From a virus: DNA of 29,662 nucleotides. Below the pieces are notes generated by a model. The model was not told where the DNA came from and ran no database searches. It worked only from the letters and a program-made list of their open reading frames with translations. Within the stretch, counting starts at the first letter, position 1. Each line of letters opens with the position of its first letter. Location of the stretch: IMG/VR virus record IMGVR_UViG_3300037069_004294, positions 1 to 29,662 of that record. One strand, given 5' to 3'. A program made the position numbers and the translations under genes. Positions 16,002-24,679 of the stretch are shown piece by piece.

Positions 16002-17672
16002 TTATTGTACTTTACGCCAGCCGCCGTTAACCTTCTGATATTGAACTCCATTTAAGGTTTTAATTTCAGGGGTTTTCATCGCCTGTTGATCCATTGTAAT
16101 GGGTCTTGTGCTTTCAAATTTAGAAAGATCAAGTCCATTACCTTTAGCTGTCGGTGCAGAAGCTTTAGATTGGAGATAGCCCATAAGAGCCTCACGTTTT
16201 TGTTGAATCTTATGTTCAGAATCACCGGGCATAGGCGTTACATTTTTAAAGGTATTATCCATAGCAGCCTGCCTTACGGTGCCTTCTAAATCCTTAAAAG
16301 TAGGCTGCATTGCTTGATGTAGAGCCATTACAGAACCCGGAGTTCTTAGAAAACCAGCTCCTGTTTTCATTACAGTGTTCTCTTTGGCAGCATCTTCAAA
16401 TGATTGAATAATGTCTTTACTCATCTTCTTGGTGTTTTGAGCAGCTTCTATTTCACTAAATACTTGTTTCTGTTGATCTGGTTTAACTAAAGTATTTACG
16501 AAATGAGCAGGATCCATGTGGTCAGCTGCACCGCTTGCAATGGTTTTACTTAGTGCAGCTTTTTGAATTAAAGGAGCATATTGTTGCATTAAAGCAGCTT
16601 GGCCTTGTAACGCTCTAGATTTAGCTAATGGACTGGAAGCTTTTGCGGCAGCTTCTCCTAATTGATGAGCTACGTAAGCCGCATTAGCTGCTTTAGTTGC
16701 ATCCTCAGCTGCCATTTTATTGCCATATATACGCATGTTCATAGCAAATAAGTTGTTCTTTTTGCCAATCTCAGCTTTTTGTGCATCTACGTTTCGTTCA
16801 ATGGCTTTATTTAGGTATTCCATGGCTGGATTAGACCCACCACCGAAGCCTCCTAAGAAAAGCCCAATAGCTGTTAACACTTTGCTATGATCTTTCCAAT
16901 AGGCTTCTGGATCTATTTTAGAGTTGGCAATGTCATGAGCTTGTGCAAGAGTTTCTTGCTGCATTTTCTGTAAATCGGCTTGACGCGTTGCCATAAAAGC
17001 CTGATCAGCTTCGGCAGCTTTCTTTTGAATAGCCGCCTGTTCTTTGCCGAGCTGAGATAGTGTGTCAGCCTCTTTATTAATAGCATTTGAACTAGCTTTA
17101 TAAGCGTTATCGAGAGTAGGAGCATTTGGATCCATGTCTTGAGGTTGAGGAGCCGCAGGCGCTTGCATTTGAGCTTCTTCTGGAGCAGTCATTGCTTGAG
17201 CATTTTCAGCTGGCGCTTGAGGAAGAGTTCTAGAGTCTGAGACTAGCGTACCGGGTTGGGGGATTTGAGGAAGCTGTCCCACCGGTATTGTTTCTCCTGG
17301 CTGATCTTCGGAAGGGTTTGGTTCCACATCTAAAGATGCTTCGTTATCTACTTCCCCGCCTTCGGCTAAGCCTAAACCTTCTTTAACGTTCTTTTTCCAT
17401 TTCTCTGGCTGCCAACCTGATTCGTTAGCACCGGATTCGACTTCTTTAGCTGCTTTAGGATCTATATAAGGACCTGAATCTTTTTTAGGCTTCTTATCAG
17501 AGGAAACTTCCCCGCCTTCGGCCATTTTAAGTTTCTCAAGTTGCTTTTTGGTTTCTCTGGTAAGACCATTATGAGCAAGAGTTAAAATGTGGCCATCCTC
17601 ATGAACTAAAGTAGTTTTGGCTTTATCTGAATCTTTTTTACGAAATTTAGACCAGTCTATTTTGATGCTCAT
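16002..17672 (-). CDS. Internal virion-type protein, 556 aa
   Basis: Two AEGGEV segments (about 51-56 and 103-108) are followed by a Pro/Gln/Glu-rich stretch (110-180), a long Ala/Gln coiled-coil region (about 185-245) and a short hydrophobic Gly-rich helix, AIGLFLGGFGGGSNPAMEYL (around 265-285). The C-terminus ends in KVNGGWRKVQ. The hydrophobic segment and helical repeats fit a component of the DNA-ejection apparatus or tape-measure-like core. It lies three bases after the stop of 17675, and its product may assemble with the 1001-aa and 374-aa neighbours. Confidence 0.7.
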   Translation of the reverse strand: MSIKIDWSKFRKKDSDKAKTTLVHEDGHILTLAHNGLTRETKKQLEKLKMAEGGEVSSDKKPKKDSGPYIDPKAAKEVESGANESGWQPEKWKKNVKEGLGLAEGGEVDNEASLDVEPNPSEDQPGETIPVGQLPQIPQPGTLVSDSRTLPQAPAENAQAMTAPEEAQMQAPAAPQPQDMDPNAPTLDNAYKASSNAINKEADTLSQLGKEQAAIQKKAAEADQAFMATRQADLQKMQQETLAQAHDIANSKIDPEAYWKDHSKVLTAIGLFLGGFGGGSNPAMEYLNKAIERNVDAQKAEIGKKNNLFAMNMRIYGNKMAAEDATKAANAAYVAHQLGEAAAKASSPLAKSRALQGQAALMQQYAPLIQKAALSKTIASGAADHMDPAHFVNTLVKPDQQKQVFSEIEAAQNTKKMSKDIIQSFEDAAKENTVMKTGAGFLRTPGSVMALHQAMQPTFKDLEGTVRQAAMDNTFKNVTPMPGDSEHKIQQKREALMGYLQSKASAPTAKGNGLDLSKFESTRPITMDQQAMKTPEIKTLNGVQYQKVNGGWRKVQ

Positions 17673-17674
17673 AG

Positions 17675-18799
17675 TTATTTCTTACCTTTGGACTTACTTC
17701 GAGCCATAACAGCTTGTACAAATTTATAAGCGTTGTGTGCTGGGTCAGATGATTGCATAACGGAATTAGGTATTACCACCCCGCCTGATTCCAATTTCTT
17801 AGGCACCACGTCATTAGCATATGAATTTCCAGGAACCTTTGGTTTACCGGGGATGCGTTCTCCGACTTTAATAGGATCTGCTTTGCCTTTAGCTACTGAT
17901 TTAGCTTGACCTGGCTTAAGATAAATCTCACCTGGGGAAACCATAGCCGGTATTTTTTTCTTGGCTCTACCGCCTCTGGCAAAAGCTGCTTGTAATGGAT
18001 TAGCGTCGTCATCTTGTACATCGTCTTCTGCAGTGCGTTTAGATTTAAGAGCGTTTGCCAAAGCTCCAATGCCTGATGCAACTAAATTACTTTTATCATC
18101 ATCCTTGGTGTCATCTAAGTTCTTAGCTGGAGCTTCTGGCATTTGCATCATTTTGACAGCTTCAGAGCTGGGTTCTATAGAAGCATTTTGATTGAGTGTT
18201 TGGAAGTAGCTATGAACTGGAGCGTAAGGATTTTCTATAGGTCCGCCTACCGCATAATCTTTAGCTTCTGGAACCATGCCACCTTTAGCAGCGGCTCCTG
18301 CTAAAGCAGCTCCTGCACCCTTAGCTGCGCCCATGCCTAAACTGAGACCGCTTTCTAATACACCATTGGCAGCAGCGGTGTTGCCTTGTTGTACGCCTAA
18401 CACTAGAGCGTTTTGGGCTTGATTTTGACCATAAGCCAATTGTTGTTGAGCTAAAGTGTTTTGAGACAACTGGCCTTGAGCTGCCATTTGAGTCTGGGCT
18501 TTTAATTGTGCGGCTTGATTAGCTGCGGTTTGGTTGGCATTAGCTGCGTTGTAGCCTGCTTCTCTGGCAGCCATTGCAGGATTAATACCTTTAGCGCTTG
18601 CAATGATTCCAGTTGCATTTTGAATGTTTTGATTAGTAGCTTGTTGGAGTTGATCTTGAGCTAATCGACTGCCGTTTGTAGCAATGTCTTGTACTTGTGC
18701 ATTAGCTGCAAGCTGAGCATTTCTAGCTGCTACGTCGTTGTCGCCTACGTTTCTATTAAACTGCGCTGCGCTTGGATCAATTGGGGTTTGTGCGGCCAT
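17675..18799 (-). CDS. Internal virion-type protein with 'VSPGE' loop, 374 aa
   Basis: N-terminal ~150 residues are Asn/Gln/Ala-rich helices (ANQAAQLKAQTQMAAQGQ). The Gly/Ala stretch GLSLGMGAAKGAGAALAGAA follows. The C-terminal part has GGMVPEAKDYAVGGPI, then RGGRAKKKIPAMVSPGE and GGVVIPNSVM. This 'GG...IPAMVSPGEIYL' segment is a recurrent motif of phage tail tape-measure and internal core proteins. Its ATG overlaps the GNAT gene stop (TAATG), with AAGGA before it. Probably an ejection or core protein acting with its neighbours. Confidence 0.72.
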   Translation of the reverse strand: MAAQTPIDPSAAQFNRNVGDNDVAARNAQLAANAQVQDIATNGSRLAQDQLQQATNQNIQNATGIIASAKGINPAMAAREAGYNAANANQTAANQAAQLKAQTQMAAQGQLSQNTLAQQQLAYGQNQAQNALVLGVQQGNTAAANGVLESGLSLGMGAAKGAGAALAGAAAKGGMVPEAKDYAVGGPIENPYAPVHSYFQTLNQNASIEPSSEAVKMMQMPEAPAKNLDDTKDDDKSNLVASGIGALANALKSKRTAEDDVQDDDANPLQAAFARGGRAKKKIPAMVSPGEIYLKPGQAKSVAKGKADPIKVGERIPGKPKVPGNSYANDVVPKKLESGGVVIPNSVMQSSDPAHNAYKFVQAVMARSKSKGKK

Positions 18800-19146
18800 T
18801 AGATTTCCTTACTTAAAATAATAGCGTGAGGGGCTATTAAGTGATCAACGACACAGCCATGATTAATTAAGGCTCTTGTCATATTTGTTGGGCTTTCGTG
18901 CATTGTGCTGTGCTTATGTTGAGTTGAAACACAAATATAAATCTTTTTAATGGAGTGTTGTTTACACAATTCAACAACATCGTAAATTCTTTTAATTGCA
19001 AGTCCTTGTTTGCGATGTTCAGGAGCAACATAAACGTCTTCAACTATAATACCATCGCGGTATCCACAGAAAGTAACATAGCTTTTGTCATCTTCTAAGA
19101 TATCTTTACCTATGCGTTCTTTTAAGAAATTGGCGTACAAGCTCAC
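18799..19146 (-). CDS. GNAT-type acetyltransferase-like protein, 115 aa
   Basis: GTG start with AGAGG seven bases upstream. The segment VEDVYVAPEHRKQGLAIKRI is the acetyl-CoA binding loop of GNAT enzymes (R/QxxGxG/A, here RKQGLA) after the usual beta4 strand, and LINHGC... fits motif B. It is short, as phage GNATs often are. GNAT genes sometimes sit among phage head genes, where they may modify host or virion proteins. The late promoter at 19205-19219 lies about 60 bp upstream, so it is the first gene of a transcript that includes the three internal proteins. Substrate unknown. Confidence 0.75.
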   Translation of the reverse strand: MSLYANFLKERIGKDILEDDKSYVTFCGYRDGIIVEDVYVAPEHRKQGLAIKRIYDVVELCKQHSIKKIYICVSTQHKHSTMHESPTNMTRALINHGCVVDHLIAPHAIILSKEI

Positions 19147-19204
19147 TATAAAACCTCTGTTACGAAGATAAAACGATAGGCTGAATGCCTTTTCGCTTCA
19201 TAGG

Positions 19205-19219
19205 TATAGGAAAGTCCAT
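19205..19219 (-). promoter_or_regulatory. Late promoter (phage-type), copy 2
   Basis: ATGGACTTTCCTATA on the minus strand, identical over 15 bases to copy 3 and one base different from copy 1. It is located 59 bp upstream of the GNAT-like gene, downstream of a repeat-rich intergenic stretch. Confidence 0.75.
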
Positions 19220-19249
19220 TTTATGCCTCGGAAGGTATAGATTACTCAT

Positions 19250-19391
19250 AATACTCTGCAGAGTATTTATTAATAGGGTAATTTTGTAGATAAATTGCAT
19301 AATAAGTTATGCAATTTTGTGAGAAATTGAGTAATAAGTTAGCCGGATTACCCTATTAATACTGGATTACCCTATTAATACTGGATTATCC
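19250..19391. repeat. Cluster of palindrome, hairpin and direct/inverted repeats
   Basis: The tail gap between 19147 and 19386 holds an 18-bp palindrome (19250-19267), an 11-bp hairpin with TAAG loop (arms 19292-19302 and 19307-19317) and three copies of the 15-mer ATTACCCTATTAATA: inverted at 19268-19282, direct at 19347-19361 and 19366-19380. The last two belong to a 19-bp tandem (GGATTACCCTATTAATACT) whose truncated third copy (GGATTATCC, 19383-19391) runs into the stop codon of 19386-22325. No U-run suits a terminator on the minus strand. It could be a regulatory, replication or packaging-related site; function unknown. Confidence 0.75.
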
Positions 19392-22325
19392 ATAAGTCGA
19401 AGAAGCAGGCATTTTGAAAGGACCTTTCTTCTGTGCCACATTAAAAGCAAGAGCTGATAGTCTCAGACCTTCAGTAGTAGATACCGGGGAGTCTTGCAAA
19501 GTGAGCTGTATAGACTCACACTTTTGCAGCTGGGTAAACACTCTATATTGCATGGGTATCTGACTCCCTGCAATTGATATGTTATCAACTTGAGTGATTG
19601 TACTATCAAAGTTATAGGCTAAACTAACGGATAAATTTGTAGCGCTTTCAGACTCACCTAATACCAGAAATTGCTTAACTCTTTGAAAGTTTTGAATACC
19701 CGCAAAGGACATCCAACCTGTTGTCAGCTTTAAGCTTATAGGAGTTGCAGATGGATCTGCATATACACCGGGGGTTTCTACGTTTGTCATGCCAGTAGAG
19801 GTTAAATAGGTGTAATTACCTAGATATATTACAGCATCTGAAGCATTTATGTTAGTGAATATAGACCATTGTTTAACAAAATAATCATAAACTAACACTA
19901 TGCCGGTATTTAAACTCAATCTAATTTGTGTGGTACCGGCTATCATTTGAGCTGAAGTAACATTAGCAGAATTGTATCGCTCTACAGCGGCTCCAATGTA
20001 GCTAAGGCTAAGGTCTCTTTGTAATAGATAAATTCCTTTAGGAGATTGAAAGAATAAGCCAGCAGGAGTTAATAGTATAGAACTTTGATTTATGCACCCT
20101 GTGTCAGAAGAAATAATTTGCGGGTAACTAAAATCATTGCTTTGTCCATTAGGAGCTGGGCCATCTCCAATAACATACCATATGTTGGAAGCTTTAAAGA
20201 ATATAAGTTTATCATCCATGGTGTTTAAAGCTGTTATATTACCACCTTTTTCATCGATATTTTGTGTTAATAAATCAGAAAATTCAGCAGGAAACCCCTG
20301 TATCACTTGTTTAGAAAACCACCATTGCAATGGATTTTCAGCGTCTACAGATATTATTCTGTTCTTAAATGAGGTAATTAAATTAGTTGTTGGAGGACCT
20401 ATGTTTTCTAATTCACCGCCTGTTGTGTATAGCTGTTGATTTTGAATAATAACACTATCCTGGCTATTGTCTGTGAATGAAACCGAACCTACTAAATTAT
20501 TAGCAGCCCTTTGTGTCAAATAATATACAGTTCCTCCATTTGTGGTCCTATATAGGTCAACTGTTACATCCATAGCTTTGTAAACTTCAGAAACTCCCAA
20601 ACCTGTAGAGATGATTGTACCTGTTACGCCGGTTAGTCCTATGGGAGTAGCAGTTTGTACTTGGGAGGGTATAGATGGAGCGCTTCTATGTAAATTGCCT
20701 TGAAAATCTATCCAACTATACACAACAAGGTAACTATAAGTATCTGTGGAACCAGGAGTATTTGTGCTTGCAGCTATTATTTCAGGAAACAAATTAAAGC
20801 CTGCTTCTGCTACTCCTAATCCATCAAAAATAGATAATATCCCGCCAACAAAAGTTAAGTTGTTAGCTAATGACACATTTAATAACTTTTCATCAAACAA
20901 AGTTGTAAGTTCAGATATTACAAATTGAGAAACTATTGCTCCTGAAGCTAAAGATGTTTGAGCAGCTTTAAAATAAGGAAGTTGAAAATTACTCCATTTA
21001 ACTAATCCTTGAAGATTACTACCATAATAAGCGGTGTTTAAAGCAAATTTTCCAGCAACAGTTGATTCTACAGCAGTTACACCGGGTCCTCCTGAATAAG
21101 GAGCTCCTACGGATATAATAAATTGAGTTGCTTGAGCTTGTTTAAGATGAATGACTGAATAGTAATATCTAGAGTCTTGAACAAATGCATTAGAATATAA
21201 CCTAGTATTGTAAGTTGGTTTGGCTACTAATGAAAATACTGACGGAGAGGTTCTATAGTTCTGAACCACAGCGTTCATTGTAAAGTAATTTACAGTGTCG
21301 CTAGATTGTCGTTCAAAGAATACTCCTAAATCAGTTCCATTTAATGCCCCAGTTACTTTAGCATCCCCTACGTCAGAAGATGCAGCAAAAGTAGCTAGTA
21401 AAGTTAAATTATAGTCATACCGTTTGCCTACTACATTTACTCCTGCTTTTGTATATAATACAACTAATTCGCTGTTAATTAAATCAACTAAAATCTCTGT
21501 TCCTAAAGTAATGTCTGTGGTTGTTACTGTTACTGTGCTTACAAACGTTAAAGAACCTGCTCCCCCGAGTGCGTATTTATCTATTACTAAATCATTTCCT
21601 CCACCGGCTGTATACAAAAGGAATAAATTAGTTCCATTGAATACTGGTACCATCGGTGGAGCAAGTCTATTATCATTTATAGTTAAAGAAAAGTTGTGTG
21701 TACCGCCCGTAATTTGAACGGTTCCTATTGTTGTTGTTGAAGTGGTGCCATCATCGGATCTTACTGTTGCTCCGAACTCTGTGTTGAGTGAAAGAGTTTG
21801 TATATTAACAATTGTGCCTGGAGTAGTTACTGCTGATATTGTGGTTCCAGTTACAGGTACATTTGTTATATAATCCGATAAATAATATCTTAAAGAACTG
21901 GTGACTAGCAGGTCTGGATAAGCTACAAATTTAAAGTTATTTATTCTGCTCACGGAGGATGGATAGCTTGAGGTTCCTGTAGTTCCTGCTAAACTTTTAG
22001 TAGATAATCTAAGATTAGTTTTATAACCACTTTTAGCCCATGATGCTTTTTCTGGAAGGTAAATAAATACATTAGTATTATCAGTTAATACTAAATTGTC
22101 ATTTAAAAGGCCTAATGAACTTCCTTTAATTAATGTCGTAGGTGAGACATTATCGTAAATTTCATCACTTAAAGATAAATACCCATTTCTTTTAATTATT
22201 TCTCCCGGTGTTGTAAAAACACCGTTTTCTAGTGTTAGTAGCTGTCCTGCAGATATTTGCTTAGGATCAGTTTTAGTGTTTAATCCTTGAGCAAATGATA
22301 TGGGTATTACAGTTTCTTGTAACAT
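19386..22325 (-). CDS. Large virion protein, head-tail/stabilisation-like, 979 aa
   Basis: The N-terminus (VIPISFAQGLNTKTDPKQIS...LLTLENGVFT...IIKRNGYLSL) is a pattern I know from large structural proteins of podovirus-like phages, annotated as stabilisation or tail-tube-associated. The rest is beta-rich with many Thr/Ser/Asn, consistent with a beta-propeller or beta-sandwich assembly. The ATG follows the stop of 22326 immediately (TAAATG). Probably a head-to-tail connector or tail-hub component that closes the portal after packaging. Exact role is inferred. Confidence 0.7.
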   Translation of the reverse strand: MLQETVIPISFAQGLNTKTDPKQISAGQLLTLENGVFTTPGEIIKRNGYLSLSDEIYDNVSPTTLIKGSSLGLLNDNLVLTDNTNVFIYLPEKASWAKSGYKTNLRLSTKSLAGTTGTSSYPSSVSRINNFKFVAYPDLLVTSSLRYYLSDYITNVPVTGTTISAVTTPGTIVNIQTLSLNTEFGATVRSDDGTTSTTTIGTVQITGGTHNFSLTINDNRLAPPMVPVFNGTNLFLLYTAGGGNDLVIDKYALGGAGSLTFVSTVTVTTTDITLGTEILVDLINSELVVLYTKAGVNVVGKRYDYNLTLLATFAASSDVGDAKVTGALNGTDLGVFFERQSSDTVNYFTMNAVVQNYRTSPSVFSLVAKPTYNTRLYSNAFVQDSRYYYSVIHLKQAQATQFIISVGAPYSGGPGVTAVESTVAGKFALNTAYYGSNLQGLVKWSNFQLPYFKAAQTSLASGAIVSQFVISELTTLFDEKLLNVSLANNLTFVGGILSIFDGLGVAEAGFNLFPEIIAASTNTPGSTDTYSYLVVYSWIDFQGNLHRSAPSIPSQVQTATPIGLTGVTGTIISTGLGVSEVYKAMDVTVDLYRTTNGGTVYYLTQRAANNLVGSVSFTDNSQDSVIIQNQQLYTTGGELENIGPPTTNLITSFKNRIISVDAENPLQWWFSKQVIQGFPAEFSDLLTQNIDEKGGNITALNTMDDKLIFFKASNIWYVIGDGPAPNGQSNDFSYPQIISSDTGCINQSSILLTPAGLFFQSPKGIYLLQRDLSLSYIGAAVERYNSANVTSAQMIAGTTQIRLSLNTGIVLVYDYFVKQWSIFTNINASDAVIYLGNYTYLTSTGMTNVETPGVYADPSATPISLKLTTGWMSFAGIQNFQRVKQFLVLGESESATNLSVSLAYNFDSTITQVDNISIAGSQIPMQYRVFTQLQKCESIQLTLQDSPVSTTEGLRLSALAFNVAQKKGPFKMPASSTYG

Positions 22326-22673
22326 TTAAAACACCATTAGCTGTATGGTTGTATCTGCCGACGTGTTTAAAAGAAGGGTTTGAGAAGGCGTAGTATTTGA
22401 ATCTTGATTATCCCAAACAATTGCTTGAACTTTATTCCTTATCAAAAACCATCCCTGTAATGAGCTAGAAAGGCCTATAGGAATCACGGTGGTGGTGCCC
22501 GCTAGTAAGGGTATATTAGGAGTTAAATTACCTGATACGGCATCTTTAATGAAAACCTGTTGAGCTGCTGCTGATGGACTGTTAGTAATAGGCATTAGAG
22601 CTCCTTGAAGCAGAGTTTGATACCTGTTCATTACGGGGTCTTGAGCATTCAAGAGAGGCAATTTGATAGCCAT
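22326..22673 (-). CDS. Small virion protein, 115 aa
   Basis: The start overlaps the end of the preceding adaptor gene (GGC TTC TAA ATG), with GGAGGC as ribosome site. The N-terminus (MAIKLPLLNAQDPVMNRYQ) is helical. The rest is a beta-rich domain (VIPIGLSSSLQGWFLIRNKV...). It is located between the adaptor and the 979-aa connector gene, so it is likely a head-tail joining component. No family name is certain. Confidence 0.7.
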   Translation of the reverse strand: MAIKLPLLNAQDPVMNRYQTLLQGALMPITNSPSAAAQQVFIKDAVSGNLTPNIPLLAGTTTVIPIGLSSSLQGWFLIRNKVQAIVWDNQDSNTTPSQTLLLNTSADTTIQLMVF

Positions 22674-23687
22674 TTAGAAGCCTCCACCGTGGAATCCACT
22701 AAAAGGTCCGTCCCCGCCCCAATTTCCCCATATATTTGTATTAGAAATAGTATCTGGAACGCCATTGTCTCTATTTTGAGCAGAGTTTTCTATTCTATGA
22801 CGTAAATCAATTAAAGCAGCTGATAAAGCAGTTGTATCTGATTCTTCTTTGGTGAGAGCCAATATAGCTGATCTAATAATTACGTATTCTAACCAGCCAG
22901 AGGTTCCTATTGTAGTTAAATCATTATCTTTTAGAAGCTGAGGAAGCCTAGGTATATACCACATTCTTATGACTTGATTACCGGCTGGGGTGGGAATGAA
23001 TTGAACATTGCTTCCCATTACCCTGTATTGAAGATTAAATACACCGTATATGGTTGAATTACTATTTGGATATACGTAATTATTTCTGTCGATAAAATTG
23101 AATTTGTTTATAGTTACGTAAGCGTTTTGACCGGTGCTTAAAGCTAAGTCCATGCCAGACATCTTGTAAAAAGGAGCAGCTCCGCTATAGAGAATACCGT
23201 CTGGTAAGGGGTACGTATTTTGATTATTTACTATAGGAAATGTTACTGCTGGAGCTAAGAAGTAATCTTCATAGGCATCTACTAGAAGGTCATACAGCTC
23301 GTACATGCTTTGATTAATGTATGAATTCCATTCAGTTAGTGTTACAAATTGTGAATTTACTCTGTCTGCTCGTTGTTGAGATGCAAGTCTTAGTTGGCCT
23401 AAGCTCATTTCAGCCGTCGGCGTAGGTACTATTGATTGAGGAGTTGTGTAAGCACTCGTTCCACTACCATTGGTAGCTGCTACTTGATAATAGTAAAGAG
23501 TTCCAATCGTAACAGCGGTGTCTAAGTAATTAGGAGTGGTTGGGCTTGCTACTGTTGTATAAGTTAGGCCATCTAAAGATCTTTGAACGCTATAAGAGGT
23601 GGCTAAAGTGTTTAAATCCCAGCTCAAGTAAACTTGTTGATTACCTTGCTGAATATTAAAATTAGTAGGAACGCTAGGTATAGCCAT
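22674..23687 (-). CDS. Head-tail adaptor-like protein with an N-terminal fibronectin III domain, 337 aa
   Basis: Residues 1-90 form a fibronectin type III domain: VYLSWD near 18, SYSVQRSLDG near 36-45 and TLYYYQVAATNGSG near 66-79. The remaining ~240 residues (LRLASQQRADRVNSQF...TLTEWNSYINQSMYELYDLLVDAYED) have the alternating helical pattern of podovirus tail tubular / adaptor proteins and end in a glycine-rich tail (GGDGPFSGFHGGGF). The FnIII module is probably exposed on the virion surface. The gene starts after a hairpin region at 23695-23792. Confidence 0.72.
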   Translation of the reverse strand: MAIPSVPTNFNIQQGNQQVYLSWDLNTLATSYSVQRSLDGLTYTTVASPTTPNYLDTAVTIGTLYYYQVAATNGSGTSAYTTPQSIVPTPTAEMSLGQLRLASQQRADRVNSQFVTLTEWNSYINQSMYELYDLLVDAYEDYFLAPAVTFPIVNNQNTYPLPDGILYSGAAPFYKMSGMDLALSTGQNAYVTINKFNFIDRNNYVYPNSNSTIYGVFNLQYRVMGSNVQFIPTPAGNQVIRMWYIPRLPQLLKDNDLTTIGTSGWLEYVIIRSAILALTKEESDTTALSAALIDLRHRIENSAQNRDNGVPDTISNTNIWGNWGGDGPFSGFHGGGF

Positions 23688-23694
23688 TTAGTAA

Positions 23695-23792
23695 CCTTTA
23701 AAAACCCCATTTGGGCTTTTCAGCATGTCAAATGAGGACCTAAGTTTTGTTTAAGTAGGGCAGCCCAACTGTTTGAACTCTCTGCCCTACTT
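23695..23792 (-). terminator. Two hairpins between virion genes
   Basis: Downstream of 23818-24546 an 11-bp perfect stem (AAGTAGGGCAG at 23753-23763 with its complement at 23782-23792) forms, without a U-run on the minus strand. Nearer the next gene a CCC-AAAT-GGG mini-hairpin flanked by AAAAG and TTTTT resembles a weak intrinsic terminator. They may reduce read-through from the abundant 23818 transcript, or process the RNA. Confidence 0.45.
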
Positions 23793-23817
23793 CTTGTGAT
23801 AACGCCGATGAAAAATC

Positions 23818-24546
23818 TTATTCGCCGCCAACTAATACACTGGAATCACTGAGCAAGAACTGTAGGCTAATTACTGAGCCTGCTGCTGGAGCAACAATAG
23901 CGCCGGCATAGTCTCGACATTGGAGAATAATTTGAGCTCCAAAACCTTGGCTAACACCGGGGGTGGAAGCAGGAGCAGAAGCTAGGTTGGAGTTTCCAAC
24001 TGTTTCGATTGAAGCTACTCCAGAACCCGTAGCAGCTGTCGGAGCTACTCGGCTTACAGAAGAGGTTCCTGCGCCAGTTGCTTTAGCAATAAAAGCAACG
24101 CCTACTGCAGGAGTAATTCCCGAAGGCACTCCTAAAGCGCGCCAGTCGGCAAGGGTGGCATCACCTAAAATGGTTATAACGTAAGCAACGCCTACTGTAA
24201 GTGCTGCATCACTAGCATCTACTGCTAGGTTAGATCCTAAAGCAGAAACGATTGAATTACATCCAGAATAAATTCTGTTATAATTGTCTTGAAATTGAAC
24301 AATAATTGTTCCACTAGCAGGATTTGGGTTAAGAATTGCTTGTCCAGGGGTAGCAGGATTTGAATTTCCATTACCAGGGGTGGCAGAAGTATGCATGAAT
24401 ACGTTTTGGATATAAGGACCTTTTAAAGACCTGATTCCTAAGCCATTTCCATTTGTTGAATCAACGATAAAGTTACAATCTAATAATACGGGTTTTACGT
24501 GTCCGCTGTACAATTTACCAGCGGAAGCGAAATTTCGGTTAGCCAT
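23818..24546 (-). CDS. Virion protein, possible head decoration or capsid-associated, 242 aa
   Basis: The N-terminus ANRNFASAGKLYSGHVKPVL followed by NCFIVDS-type and GIRSLKGPYIQNVFMHTSA sequence is a pattern I have met in virion proteins of uncultured podovirus-like phages. The middle is Gly/Ala/Pro-rich (GNSNPATPGQ) and the C-terminus beta-rich (GAQIILQCRDYAGAIVAPAAG). AGGAT precedes the ATG. A dedicated late promoter and structured leader lie just upstream, consistent with high-level expression, as for an abundant head component. Precise function unknown. Confidence 0.68.
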   Translation of the reverse strand: MANRNFASAGKLYSGHVKPVLLDCNFIVDSTNGNGLGIRSLKGPYIQNVFMHTSATPGNGNSNPATPGQAILNPNPASGTIIVQFQDNYNRIYSGCNSIVSALGSNLAVDASDAALTVGVAYVITILGDATLADWRALGVPSGITPAVGVAFIAKATGAGTSSVSRVAPTAATGSGVASIETVGNSNLASAPASTPGVSQGFGAQIILQCRDYAGAIVAPAAGSVISLQFLLSDSSVLVGGE

Positions 24547-24560
24547 GTGACATCCTATAA

Positions 24561-24618
24561 TAACCTAGATATGACATAAGCATATAGCTTATGTTCTCAC
24601 CGTTTAAGCTCTAGGTTA
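24561..24618 (-). promoter_or_regulatory. Stem-loop leader before the 23818 virion gene
   Basis: A 9-bp outer stem (TAACCTAGA / TCTAGGTTA, 24561-24569 and 24610-24618) encloses an 8-bp hairpin (arms 24574-24581 and 24587-24594). It is transcribed from the late promoter at 24660-24674 and ends about 15 bases before the start codon. It could stabilise the mRNA 5' end or control its translation. Confidence 0.5.
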
Positions 24619-24659
24619 CCTAAACAGGAAGGCTTGAGGATATCTCACGCTCTTAAATG

Positions 24660-24674
24660 TATAGGAAAGTCCAT
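24660..24674 (-). promoter_or_regulatory. Late promoter (phage-type), copy 3
   Basis: ATGGACTTTCCTATA on the minus strand, the same 15-mer as at 19205-19219. It is followed by a ~110-base leader and the 23818-24546 virion gene. It lies 20 bp beyond the leader-side end of the accessory block, so it separates late structural transcription from the accessory genes. Confidence 0.75.
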
Positions 24675-24679
24675 ATGTT

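Noticed and set aside
19345-19391. CRISPR-like repeats
   Set aside because: Only two and a half 19-bp tandem units with no spacers between them.
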